Source of the DNA: Armatimonadota bacterium
GTDB lineage: Bacteria > Armatimonadota > Fimbriimonadia > Fimbriimonadales > ATM1
NCBI GenBank assembly: GCA_013816225.1
Contig: JACDEQ010000009.1
Coordinates: 1 to 16,504, forward strand
Direction of reading: 5' to 3'
Length of the DNA: 16,504 nt
Numbering within the stretch: position 1 is the stretch's first letter; each line of letters opens with the position of its first letter. Positions 1 through 8,055 of this stretch are shown here, piece after piece. The translations under genes and the position numbers were made by a program. The notes under the pieces are model-generated. The model worked only from the letters and a program-made list of their open reading frames with translations, was not told the origin of the DNA and made no database searches.

Positions 1-910
1 CTTCGAAGCTCAGGCCGATGCGGTGTCTAAGGGTCGCCTTTGCCGCTCGAAGAATATCTTCTTTTGCCACATTAAAACGGCAATCCAACAAAGCGTAGGT
101 CTTTCCCGCCGTGACGATCGCTTGGGCTCCCCGAGGGCTAGCGCCGTAACGCAAGTAGTGCGCAGCGGTACTATTTCCGGAATCGGGCTGAGTCGACAAC
201 ACGATCGACAATGCAAAATCCAGCACGTTTTGCGCAACCGGCACTTCGCGAACGATATTTCGCATGCGCAAGACATCCTCTCGATTGGCGACCGCGGTTA
301 TCTCTTCACTTTCTGCGCCGGTGGTTCGCGTGACGATCATCGCCAACTCTTCGCGCGATGGATACGGGACAAGCAATTTTAGGAAAAACCGGTCGAGTTG
401 CGCTTCGGGCAACGGGTACGTGCCTTCTTGCTCGATGGGATTTTGCGTTGCCATCACCATGAACGGCTCTTCGAGCGCGTGCCGCACGCCGCCGGCCGTA
501 ACGAAGCGCTCTTGCATCGCCTCCAAAAGCGCACTTTGGGTTTTCGGTGTTGCGCGGTTTATTTCATCCGCCAAAAGGACGTTTGCAAAAATCGGGCCGC
601 GTCGAAATTCGAAGCGTCGCTCGCCGGTGTCGCTTTGAGAAAGGATATTCGTTCCGGTCACATCGGCGGGCATGAGGTCGGGCGTAAATTGAATTCTGCC
701 GGAATGCAGATCGACTGCCTGCGCTAAGGATCGGACCAACAGCGTTTTGCCGAGGCCCGGCATGCCTTCCAAAAGAATATGCCCATTGGAGGCAAGCCCC
801 ATTAGCACGCCTTCGACGATGCCCGTTTGGCCGACGATCGTTTTGCCGATCGCCGAGCGAACGGAACCGAATGTAGAACGGAACCATTCCGATGATTGTT
901 CGGCGCTCAT
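1..910 (-). CDS. MoxR-family AAA+ ATPase (3' end outside window)
   Basis: About 303 codons are visible; the frame is open through the left edge, so the C-terminus is missing. MoxR ATPases are chaperone-like AAA+ proteins that usually act on membrane or von Willebrand factor A partners encoded next door. Visible motifs: Walker A GMPGLGKT (residues 49-56), Walker B followed by DEINR (115-119), sensor 1 in ATQNP (N157) and the arginine-finger region EAQLDRF (R174). This order is characteristic of MoxR. The ATG at 908-910 lies 2 bp after the stop of the upstream coiled-coil gene, and the Shine-Dalgarno sequence is weak, so translational coupling is likely. It is the last visible gene of the operon. 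In MoxR clusters of this kind a DUF58 or VWA gene often follows, which would lie beyond the left edge. Family assignment is secure; the substrate is not known. Confidence 0.93.
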   Translation of the reverse strand, partial: MSAEQSSEWFRSTFGSVRSAIGKTIVGQTGIVEGVLMGLASNGHILLEGMPGLGKTLLVRSLAQAVDLHSGRIQFTPDLMPADVTGTNILSQSDTGERRFEFRRGPIFANVLLADEINRATPKTQSALLEAMQERFVTAGGVRHALEEPFMVMATQNPIEQEGTYPLPEAQLDRFFLKLLVPYPSREELAMIVTRTTGAESEEITAVANREDVLRMRNIVREVPVAQNVLDFALSIVLSTQPDSGNSTAAHYLRYGASPRGAQAIVTAGKTYALLDCRFNVAKEDILRAAKATLRHRIGLSFE

Positions 911-912
911 TG

Positions 913-2496
913 CTATTTTCCAGCCGTCAGTGATTCAAAATACTCGCGAACTCGTTTCTGCTGAGATTTCGGAATCTGCTGGCGATTGATCGCTTGTTCG
1001 GCGGACTTGCGATAGTTGGGCAGCACCTTGGTGTACGGTGTTTTCGTACGCTCGCCGTGTGCCGACGGGCCCATGATTTCGATATGAGTTTCGGTACCCT
1101 GTTCCGCTCTCGCTCCACGGGCGGCATGCTCTTCCGTCTTGGCTTTTATATCCCGCTCTTCCTTATTTTCAGGAACCTGCCCCGTGTTCGAAAAGAAATT
1201 GTCTCGCGAAGGTCCGCCGTTGCCACCGAGCAATTTCAGGATTCCCGGCATTACCCCCGCTCCCGCACACGCCCCTTTGCACTGACCCAGCGCTTTCTTC
1301 AACGTTTCGATGAATTCTTTTAGATCTTCCTCGGTTTTGAGCTTGTCGGCAAGTTCTTCGAGTTTTTTTATCATTTCATCGATTTGCTCTTGTGTCAACT
1401 CCTGCTGACCTTGTTCGCCCGCCTTCGCAGATTGCTTTAGCTTCTGCGCCATCTCCAGCAACTTCTTAAACTCTGGGTGAGCGTACAATCGGTCGAGAAA
1501 GTCTTGCGCCTTTTTCGATAGTGTGACTTCCTGAAGCGCCTTTTGAGCTTCTTTTAATTTTGATTCGAGTTGTTTGCGTTCTTCCTGAGACAAGCCATCC
1601 TGCTCCAGTTCCTTACCGAGCTTGGCGATCTCGGAGTTGAGCGCGTTCTCCTGTGATTCGAGTTCTTCTCTCGTTTGATTCGCCTTGGACAGGTCGGCAT
1701 CGCCCAAGCCCGCCGCTTCGAGCCTCTCCTTCTGCATGCGTTCGAGCGCCGTTTCTGCATCGAGCATCATTGTTCCGGCCTTTGCATAGCGGTTTTTGGC
1801 GAGCCTGTCGGCTGCCTCCGAAAGCTCGTTGGCTCTAATAAGCGCTTCTTTCTTGGTCATGCGGCCCTTTTCGAGATCTTGTGTCAAGCGTTCCAATCGC
1901 TCGGCAAGCTCGCGCTCCTCGGCTTCGTCCGTGCTCTTGGCGCCTTCCAGAATCGGTTTCGAAATGCGCTGAATGTGCTTGGCCGCTGCCTGCAATTCTG
2001 CACGCTCTTTTTTGGACTCTTCGTTTAAAAAAATCGGCGAATTGCCAAGCAAGAAGATCATTGCTGCTAGACCCATTCCGAAAACGGCGCCGGCATGCCA
2101 TCGGGTCAATTTGAGAGGAAACGCATTCTTGCCGGCAGCTTCCGAAAGCCGACGGTCGGCATCGGAGAGCACGGCTTTGTCGAATTCGCCGTCGCCGCTG
2201 TTTTCGAGCGCTGTTCGCAGGCAATTTCTTAGGTCGAGCCGCCTATCGACGCTGTCGGCGAGGTCGAGGCGATCGACCCGCAGCAGGAATCCGATGACGA
2301 AGCCGAGCGCCCCGCCCACCATGCAACATGCAATGATCGCCGGCCAACTCGTGTAATAGAGTCCGAAGCGATCCAGCGCAGCCAGCCCCGAGGCGGCCAG
2401 CGCCCCCCCGAGCGCGCCGATGGCGAGCCCGCGCATAGCCTTGGCCCAGCGCACCCGCCGAGTCAGCCTCTTCAGTTTCTCCTCGATTCCCTTCAT
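913..2496 (-). CDS. Membrane-anchored coiled-coil protein of MoxR cluster
   Basis: 527 aa. Three hydrophobic segments (about 23-41, 52-72 and 134-152) are followed by a long, highly charged Lys/Glu/Gln-rich helical region (about 160-405) that looks like a coiled coil. Then come a Gly/Ala/Cys stretch with two cysteines in CKGAC (406-410) and a polar linker. The last 40 residues contain a pattern of the type YTKVLPNYRKSAEQ...IP...R..VREYFESL, which I recall at the C-terminus of membrane proteins encoded beside MoxR genes. The start is fixed by an ATGA overlap: the ATG at 2494-2496 overlaps the TGA of the ABC permease gene. It probably sits in the cytoplasmic membrane with the coiled coil exposed, and may be a partner or client of the MoxR protein encoded next. 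No enzyme motif was seen. A DUF4175-like relationship is possible but not provable by eye. Confidence 0.85.
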   Translation of the reverse strand: MKGIEEKLKRLTRRVRWAKAMRGLAIGALGGALAASGLAALDRFGLYYTSWPAIIACCMVGGALGFVIGFLLRVDRLDLADSVDRRLDLRNCLRTALENSGDGEFDKAVLSDADRRLSEAAGKNAFPLKLTRWHAGAVFGMGLAAMIFLLGNSPIFLNEESKKERAELQAAAKHIQRISKPILEGAKSTDEAEERELAERLERLTQDLEKGRMTKKEALIRANELSEAADRLAKNRYAKAGTMMLDAETALERMQKERLEAAGLGDADLSKANQTREELESQENALNSEIAKLGKELEQDGLSQEERKQLESKLKEAQKALQEVTLSKKAQDFLDRLYAHPEFKKLLEMAQKLKQSAKAGEQGQQELTQEQIDEMIKKLEELADKLKTEEDLKEFIETLKKALGQCKGACAGAGVMPGILKLLGGNGGPSRDNFFSNTGQVPENKEERDIKAKTEEHAARGARAEQGTETHIEIMGPSAHGERTKTPYTKVLPNYRKSAEQAINRQQIPKSQQKRVREYFESLTAGK

Positions 2497-3995
2497 GCTA
2501 CTAACTCCTGACGCTTTCGCCGAACACTATCGTTCCTACGAGCTACAAACGAGACTGCAATTCCAATAGCCGCCATCACAATGCCTGAGTAGCCTCCGGA
2601 CCCGATATTCGCAACGGCGGCGAACATCGGATGGAGTCGCCAGACCTCGTCCGAGTTCTGGCCCGTCGAGATTGCCTCGAAGAGTGGGATCGGCAACAAG
2701 AGCACGCAGAGGAGCAAGGTCATGGCCGTGCCACGAGCGCTGGTTAGGTTCTTGCCGACTGACGAGGCAAGGCAGCAAATCGACCAAATGAGCACCAGAA
2801 AGCCCATCGCCCATAGCGTTCCTTGGAGCAGACTCGACCAATCAAAAACGGCGCGAGCGCTCTTCAAGCCGAGCACTGAGAACACCGTAGCGATCATAAC
2901 CGCCAGCAATAAGAACGGGAGCGCGCCAGAGGGCGTGCCCAGCAGCATCCGTCTTAAGGAAAAGACGCCGTCGGGTTGAAACTTGCGCTCGGCCGAACTG
3001 GAATAGCACGCGGTGAAGGGAACCATCCAGTGCAGCAAAATCGCGAGAAAGCAGAGATAATAAGCGACGGCTTCAGCCGACGATCCGGTGGGAATAAAGC
3101 CGATGCCCGCAACAAACGAGAGTATGGCGATATAGACCAGGCTGTGAATTCGAAAGCTCTTTGTTTCCGCTGAACCATATCGGCTTAAGGACGAAGCCGC
3201 GCCCAACAGCAAGAGCTTGCACATGAAGGCGACGAAAACCGCCAGGAAAATCCAATTGGGCAATGCTAAAGGCAGCGCTTGAGTGTTGGTGCTCGCAAAC
3301 AGCCAGACAGAAAAGGGGTTTAAAGCCATTAAGAAAAAGTTGTTCGTCAAGCCGGGTCCGGTGCTGTACGGAACTCCCGCCGTTGCAGCGATGGCCGTAG
3401 TCAGTAGGACGTAACCGCAGATCGCAATGTAAGTATAAACGACTGCCGAGATTGGGCGTGGCGCGACTACCGAAATTGTCAAACCTACGGCGGTGAAGAG
3501 CAATCCGAAAAGGGACAGATGTATATAGGCATAGACCACGTCGACCCAGGTAGCGCCGCCTAAAACAATGCACATGGAGACGAGCGGCAGGGAGAGGAGG
3601 AGCAACATCCAGGTGTAGCGGTAGCTGGCGATCAGTTTGCCGACGAGGAAGTGCTTTAGTTCGATCGGCGTACTGAGAACGAGGTCGAGCGAGCGTCGCT
3701 GTCGTTCTCCTGCGATCGACCCCGCGGTGAGCGCGGGCGCAACCAACGTCATGGCGGCAGCAAGCAACACCATAATCGTGCCAAAAAAACTAGCTAATTC
3801 AAACTGGAGCGATGCTACCGAACCGTCGGAATAGCTGCCGATGGCGGCATAAATCGACATTCCGATCAAGATGAGCAGCAGCAGGTACGAGCTCCAAAGA
3901 AGCATGGGTTTCGTTCCGCGTAACTGAGTGCGAAAGTCGCGCCGCGCCGCGGTGTTGGAAAAATAGTTCTCACAATTGGTTCGCAGCCACTCCAT
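2493..3995 (-). CDS. ABC-2 type permease, large subunit
   Basis: 500 aa from the ATG at 3993-3995. The frame stays open 24 codons further upstream, but that extension would run back into the ATPase gene; the chosen ATG follows the ATPase TGA by 1 bp, as expected for a coupled pair. About twelve hydrophobic segments are visible. After the second comes the motif AGERQRRSLDLVLSTPI, the hallmark of ABC-2 permeases of the gliding/NosY/Nat type (usual form GERERRSLELLL.TP). The protein is about twice the length of a minimal ABC-2 permease and looks like a duplicated or extended membrane domain. It should form the membrane channel with the 277-aa permease and the ATPase encoded just upstream. The 3' end overlaps the coiled-coil gene by 4 bp (ATGA). 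Family is secure; substrate and transport direction are unknown, though export is usual for ABC-2. Confidence 0.92.
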   Translation of the reverse strand: MEWLRTNCENYFSNTAARRDFRTQLRGTKPMLLWSSYLLLLILIGMSIYAAIGSYSDGSVASLQFELASFFGTIMVLLAAAMTLVAPALTAGSIAGERQRRSLDLVLSTPIELKHFLVGKLIASYRYTWMLLLLSLPLVSMCIVLGGATWVDVVYAYIHLSLFGLLFTAVGLTISVVAPRPISAVVYTYIAICGYVLLTTAIAATAGVPYSTGPGLTNNFFLMALNPFSVWLFASTNTQALPLALPNWIFLAVFVAFMCKLLLLGAASSLSRYGSAETKSFRIHSLVYIAILSFVAGIGFIPTGSSAEAVAYYLCFLAILLHWMVPFTACYSSSAERKFQPDGVFSLRRMLLGTPSGALPFLLLAVMIATVFSVLGLKSARAVFDWSSLLQGTLWAMGFLVLIWSICCLASSVGKNLTSARGTAMTLLLCVLLLPIPLFEAISTGQNSDEVWRLHPMFAAVANIGSGGYSGIVMAAIGIAVSFVARRNDSVRRKRQELVA

Positions 3996-3996
3996 T

Positions 3997-4926
3997 TCAG
4001 TTGACCGCCCCGGTCGTAATTTGGAGGAAGACATCTTCAAGGTCGAATTTCCGCTCGTGAAAATCAAGAATGCGAATGCCTTTTGCGAGCATCGTCGCCA
4101 AAAGAGCTGCCTGCTGTTGGTCGTCCCCGCTGAATTCTATCTCGAGCGCCGACGGGCCGACCGTGCTCACCTTTATGACGTGCGGCATTTTGCTAATAAC
4201 GTCGACGGCGCCATCCCCTTCGCCAAGAAGGCGCACGTCGATGTGTCTGCCGGCGCGCACTTGCTTGACGATGTCGTTCACTGCCCCGTAAGCAAGCATT
4301 TTGCCGCGTTCGATAATGCCCACCTTATTGCAAAAGGCCGCTAGTTCTGGAAGGATGTGCGACGATACGATGACGATCTTGCCCATGCGGCCGAGTTCCA
4401 CAACCAATTCTTTGAATTCGGCTCGAGCACGCGGGTCGAGGCCGCTTGCGGGCTCGTCGAGCAGCAATAGCGCCGGATCGTGCACGAGGCATTTTGCCAG
4501 GCAAAGTCGCTGCTGCATGCCGCGGGATAGAGTCTGCACGAAAGATTCGCGCTTCGTAGTTAGATCGGTAAGCTCGAGGACGTTGTCGATGACCGCATTG
4601 CGGTCTCTGGTGGGAATTTTATAGATGGCCGCGAAAAAATCGAGGTATTCCCACACTTTGATATCGTCATAAAGGCCGAAGAAGTCGGGCATGTAGCCTA
4701 TTTGGCGGCGCACGCCCATCGGATCCTTCCAGATATCCGCGCCGTTGATGCGCGCTGTTCCGCCTGTGGGCTCTAACAATGTGGTGAGCATCCGGATTGT
4801 CGTGGTCTTTCCGGCCCCGTTCGGGCCGATGAATCCGAACACGTCGCCCGGACTGAGCGAAAAACTCACGTCGTCGACGGCGAGCAACGGCCCATATGCT
4901 TTGCGTAGATTGACAACTTCGAGCAT
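3997..4926 (-). CDS. ABC transporter ATP-binding protein (ABC-2 partner)
   Basis: 309 aa cytoplasmic nucleotide-binding subunit. Walker A is GPNGAGKT (34-41), the signature region is LSRGMQQRL (133-141), Walker B LLLLDEP spans 153-159 and the H-loop histidine is H190 in SSHIL. The Q-loop position reads YMPDFFGLYDD (78-88), with Asp81 where most ATPases have Gln. The C-terminal 90 residues form the accessory domain typical of CcmA/NatA/gliding-type ATPases, ending in FDLEDVFLQITTG. The ATG at 4924-4926 directly abuts the TAA of the upstream permease, and a clear AGGAG lies at 4934-4938 with 7-nt spacing, so this gene is probably well translated. It should power the two flanking permeases. Function as an ABC-2 ATPase is secure; cargo is unknown. 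Confidence 0.95.
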   Translation of the reverse strand: MLEVVNLRKAYGPLLAVDDVSFSLSPGDVFGFIGPNGAGKTTTIRMLTTLLEPTGGTARINGADIWKDPMGVRRQIGYMPDFFGLYDDIKVWEYLDFFAAIYKIPTRDRNAVIDNVLELTDLTTKRESFVQTLSRGMQQRLCLAKCLVHDPALLLLDEPASGLDPRARAEFKELVVELGRMGKIVIVSSHILPELAAFCNKVGIIERGKMLAYGAVNDIVKQVRAGRHIDVRLLGEGDGAVDVISKMPHVIKVSTVGPSALEIEFSGDDQQQAALLATMLAKGIRILDFHERKFDLEDVFLQITTGAVN

Positions 4927-5760
4927 TTATTTTCTCCTCTTGAGCATCGGGTCTTCCCAGCCCGCAGAATTGAGCGCAATAGTTGCCAAATAAAGACAAA
5001 GAGCGGCAAGGCCCAAGTAGACGCCGACGTGGGCAAATCCGTATACCACGTAACTGTTTCTACCCAGTACCGGTGCCCCTTCGGGGAAGCTGGGGGGGGT
5101 AAAGTTGTCGTACCGCTCCAAGTTGATTTGCGTAATTGCATAGTAAGGGTTCAAATAGAACGCAGATTCGCTGTTGTCCGCGCCCGTCGTCGCCAGTAGT
5201 GCCGGCAGAACGATAAGTCCGAGAAAGAGGCAACCGTAAACAATACCGAGCGCCGTCATGCTGCGCCTCGACCGCGTTGAAACAAGGAGCGTAAACGCTG
5301 CTAAACAATAAGCAAATGAAGCGATGACGAGCAATATCATCGTGCCGGTCGGCAATTTATCGCCGCCCGGGAAGTAACTTATAAGAATTGCCGCGCCGAA
5401 GGCGAGCGCAGTGAAGCCTATTGCCGTGGCGGCACCCATAAATTTGCCTGCAACAATTTGGGAACTTGTGACCGGAGCTACGAGAAGCATATCCCAGCTT
5501 CGTCTTTCTCGCTCGCCGGCAACGGCGCCGTGCAGCATAATCGGAACCAGAATCGAAAATGTTAAAAGGGCGGCCATCGATGCCCCGATGTAGTTGAACT
5601 CATAAATATAAATAAGGCCGACGACCATGGAGAGCAAGATGCCTATGATTAGTACCGCGATCCAGTTCGTCATAGCATGAGCGCCGAGAAACCTGCGCAT
5701 AAAGCGCTTGGTTTCGATCAGCATCGGATTTGCGACGATCAGGTCTTGCCACCAGTTCAC
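4927..5760 (-). CDS. ABC-2 type permease, small subunit
   Basis: 277 aa from a GTG at 5758-5760. A TTG five codons upstream (5773-5775) keeps the same frame, but the GTG forms a GTGA overlap with the TGA of the upstream 601-aa gene, the same style of junction seen elsewhere in this operon; an internal ATG (residue 12) is also possible. Six hydrophobic segments are visible. Between the second and third is AGERERRSWDMLLVAPV, the conserved cytoplasmic motif of ABC-2 permeases that contacts the ATPase. Size and six-helix layout are normal for the family. It likely pairs with the 500-aa permease as a heterodimeric membrane unit served by the single ATPase. The C-terminus ends in a basic MLKRRK tail. 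Family is secure; start choice is moderate. Confidence 0.9.
   Translation of the reverse strand: MNWWQDLIVANPMLIETKRFMRRFLGAHAMTNWIAVLIIGILLSMVVGLIYIYEFNYIGASMAALLTFSILVPIMLHGAVAGERERRSWDMLLVAPVTSSQIVAGKFMGAATAIGFTALAFGAAILISYFPGGDKLPTGTMILLVIASFAYCLAAFTLLVSTRSRRSMTALGIVYGCLFLGLIVLPALLATTGADNSESAFYLNPYYAITQINLERYDNFTPPSFPEGAPVLGRNSYVVYGFAHVGVYLGLAALCLYLATIALNSAGWEDPMLKRRK
4934..4938 (-). promoter_or_regulatory. Shine-Dalgarno of ABC ATPase gene
   Basis: AGGAG read on the minus strand, extended to AAGAGGAG, 7 nt before the ATG at 4924-4926. It is the clearest ribosome-binding site in the operon. It lies within the end of the upstream permease gene and supports the chosen ATPase start. Confidence 0.7.
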
Positions 5761-7562
5761 TCTATCGGCCCCCAAAAGTACACAAATCTGATCTTGGAGC
5801 CGTCATCCTGGCCGATTTGCGGGCCCGGCTTGAATCCGACGAGTGTCCCCTCGACAACGACAGATTGTTCGTCCGACCATAACTCCCAACCTGTTGAGTC
5901 GCTGGTGAGTGTTTTTTGCAGCGTTTCGCCCGAGGCGATTTGGCCGGCATTGAACTCCAACTTTCCGAAGACAATTTTAGCGCTTGCGAGGTCGTAAGGT
6001 GAATTATTGCTGATCGAACATTTTATCGATGTATCGTCCACGTTCTTGATGCTGCCGTCCAGCCACCGTGGCGCTGCAATTCGCTGCGAATAAAACAGCT
6101 CACGGAACGCGAGGTTCGAGACGCGCAGTTGCGGAATTTGCACCGCACCGTCGTCGACAGCTTCCAGAGGTTGGCCCCATGGTGCGTAATCCTCCGACAT
6201 CCCCGTTGTTACGCTGTCGACGTTTTGCAGCTTCAAATCGTAGGCGCCGCCTCTGGGAATAAATATCTCGGTGTGCCCCCTGAAGTAGCCCTCGTTGTGC
6301 AAACTCGAGACGAGCAACGTTCCACGCGACCTCGTAGCCTGTCCACTCTTGTAAAGCCCGGCTGCCAGGCTAAAGAAAACAGCCGCAAACGCCATACTAA
6401 TAATTGGCGTCGTGACCCACGCAAGCTCGCCTTTGCCTATTTTACGAAGCAATAAGAAATTCATCGGCACTGCGATAATAAGATGCAAGATTAAAATGAG
6501 GAATACGGTGCCGGAATTCGGCAGTTTCGCATTGAATGGGCCCGATGACGAATGCGGATCCGACCGAGCCTCTGGGTCACCTGTCGTCTGCCTGAAGAGC
6601 CACTCCTGGTTGGCGATCGCCTGGTCTAAGCCGATCCCGTTAAGGAAAAGTTTGCGCAGGCCGCCCCATTGTTTTAGAGGCGGTTGAAAAGGATCGAATG
6701 CGAGATAGATGGTTTGGCCCAGCCCGACCCTTTGCCGGACAACGACGGGGGACTGCCCCGCGCTAAAGACCACGTTCGAACCCGGCAGGGGCCTGCCCAA
6801 GGCAAGCGAGATGCGGCCGGCAGGCGGCGGCGAACCGCCCAACCTCTCCAACGTCCGGATGCCGTCCACATTGCGCGGCGTTACGGGGCCGACGGGGAGA
6901 AACTCCGCCCAGCGACGATCATCCAGAACCGGCGAGCTTGCCCCGCCGATAAAAATCAGCGATCCGCCCCCGACGACCCACGTCTTGATCGCCGCAACCT
7001 CTTCGTCCTTCATGCGCTCCGACCCCTCCCCGAGAACGAGAGCTATAAACGCGGAATATCCGGCAGGGCGGTCGGGCAGGCTGCCGGGACGTCCGTAGGA
7101 ATCGGATGCTGAAACACCGGTGTCGCTCGGGGCTGTCGTAGTTCGTAAAAACGTCATGTCGCCGATGCTGCCACCGATCAGCCCTATCGACTGGCGAGCG
7201 TGAACCTCGCCGATTTTGATCGGCGCTTCGAGATCGCCCTCGCCGGTTTCGAGCAGCACCGAAGCTTCGGAGTACAGCGAAGACATAGGTGCATAGACCA
7301 TCAACTGCTTTCGCGAGCCTCTCGGCAGGTCGACCGGGTAAGCGATCGACGACGATTCCCACTTGACAACAACCCTGCCGGAAGTGCCGGCTCCGCGATT
7401 CGCAACCTCGATGCTGAGCGGCAGCGTGCCCTCCAGCGCAGCAAGGCCCGCGAACACCGGACGCACGGAAACGGAAAGGTCCGTCGAGTCTCCGCGACAG
7501 ATGCCGCAAAGTGCCACCACGACCAGAAGAATCAAAGCTGGGCTATGCGCTCGTGTTCCCAC
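5757..7562 (-). CDS. Secreted/membrane-anchored protein heading the MoxR-ABC operon
   Basis: 601 aa, product not recognised as a named family. It starts at GTG 7560-7562 with GGAG at 7571-7574 and 8-nt spacing. A signal peptide is visible (hydrophobic core about 9-22). Residues 27-125 look like an extracytoplasmic beta-rich domain. Residues 125-290 contain an alternating pattern with the motif TWVVGGGSLIFIGG (194-207), resembling the glutamine-amidotransferase-like fold found in large membrane proteins of MoxR/Bat and gliding (GldG-like) clusters. No catalytic Cys-His pair was identified. Two membrane helices (about 350-372 and 382-405) precede a C-terminal beta-rich segment to 601. It is the first gene of the operon, and its TGA overlaps the start of the small permease. 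It may be the outward-facing partner of the transporter, but this is inferred from position only. Confidence 0.82.
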   Translation of the reverse strand: MGTRAHSPALILLVVVALCGICRGDSTDLSVSVRPVFAGLAALEGTLPLSIEVANRGAGTSGRVVVKWESSSIAYPVDLPRGSRKQLMVYAPMSSLYSEASVLLETGEGDLEAPIKIGEVHARQSIGLIGGSIGDMTFLRTTTAPSDTGVSASDSYGRPGSLPDRPAGYSAFIALVLGEGSERMKDEEVAAIKTWVVGGGSLIFIGGASSPVLDDRRWAEFLPVGPVTPRNVDGIRTLERLGGSPPPAGRISLALGRPLPGSNVVFSAGQSPVVVRQRVGLGQTIYLAFDPFQPPLKQWGGLRKLFLNGIGLDQAIANQEWLFRQTTGDPEARSDPHSSSGPFNAKLPNSGTVFLILILHLIIAVPMNFLLLRKIGKGELAWVTTPIISMAFAAVFFSLAAGLYKSGQATRSRGTLLVSSLHNEGYFRGHTEIFIPRGGAYDLKLQNVDSVTTGMSEDYAPWGQPLEAVDDGAVQIPQLRVSNLAFRELFYSQRIAAPRWLDGSIKNVDDTSIKCSISNNSPYDLASAKIVFGKLEFNAGQIASGETLQKTLTSDSTGWELWSDEQSVVVEGTLVGFKPGPQIGQDDGSKIRFVYFWGPIE

Positions 7563-8055
7563 CTGGTACTCTCCGCTACATTACACCTGAAACCTTGACG
7601 CCGCGAGGCGTACAGTTGGTTCCCATACCAGCTTGGAAGGCGATGCCGCCGAAATGCATACTCCGAATACTTGGACACGGGCCGGCCTAAAGCCACCAAG
7701 TCGCGCCACCGCGCACCGCTAAGGGTTCTTCGAAAGCAGTTCTTCATACATTTCCGCCCTTCGCAATCGTGGATGTTTCGGGTGGGACCTCCTGCGAATG
7801 CACGATAAGCTTCGAGACGCGGCGCGAACGAGTTCATGAGTAAATTTATACGGATCGATTTGTGCGGCATTGTCCGCGATCGGGCCGACAGGCGCGCTTA
7901 CTGAAAATCGATCGCGCATTGACCCTGACCTATCATGTCCACTTTCAATCCATGGCGATATCGCACTCCCAATTCTAGTTCGAACTCCTTTCGGCCATTG
8001 GGAAGTATTGCAAGCCTTTCAAAACCTCCGCGAATGGCACACGATCTTCTGACCC
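7563..8055. other. Intergenic region of about 490 bp before the MoxR-ABC operon
   Basis: This is the only long gap in the window. It must hold the promoter of the downstream minus-strand operon, but I could not find a convincing -35/-10 pair, and I saw no hairpin with a T-run to terminate the upstream hydrolase gene. Both strands carry short open frames. The minus-strand frames at 7898-8052 and 7719-7919 look mildly protein-like and lie end to end in different registers, which could reflect a decayed gene. No tRNA, repeat or insertion-sequence end was seen. Confidence 0.6.
7719..7919 (-). CDS. Doubtful small hypothetical protein
   Basis: 66 codons from the ATG at 7917-7919. The translation contains a fairly natural amphipathic stretch (IDPYKFTHELVRAASRSL, about residues 21-38), a basic segment RRSHPKHPRLRR and a closing EMYEELLSKNP. 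There is no strong Shine-Dalgarno (AGGGT lies shortly upstream). I recognise no family. It lies in an otherwise empty gap between two minus-strand genes and could be a real small protein, the remnant of a decayed gene, or chance. Expression and homology are both unproven. Confidence 0.25.
   Translation of the reverse strand: MRDRFSVSAPVGPIADNAAQIDPYKFTHELVRAASRSLSCIRRRSHPKHPRLRRAEMYEELLSKNP

Noticed and set aside
564..887. 107-codon minus-strand frame within the first gene
   Set aside because: It is out of register with the MoxR frame, which shows Walker A, Walker B and sensor motifs; the Arg-rich translation is an artefact.
3996..4067. 24-codon extension of the large permease
   Set aside because: Lies inside the ABC ATPase gene; the ATG 1 bp after the ATPase stop gives a sensible ABC-2 N-terminus.
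7532..7870. 112-codon minus-strand frame across the gap and the 5' end of the 601-aa gene
   Set aside because: Overlaps the signal-peptide region of the next gene in another register; Arg/Cys-rich with no motif, so probably chance.
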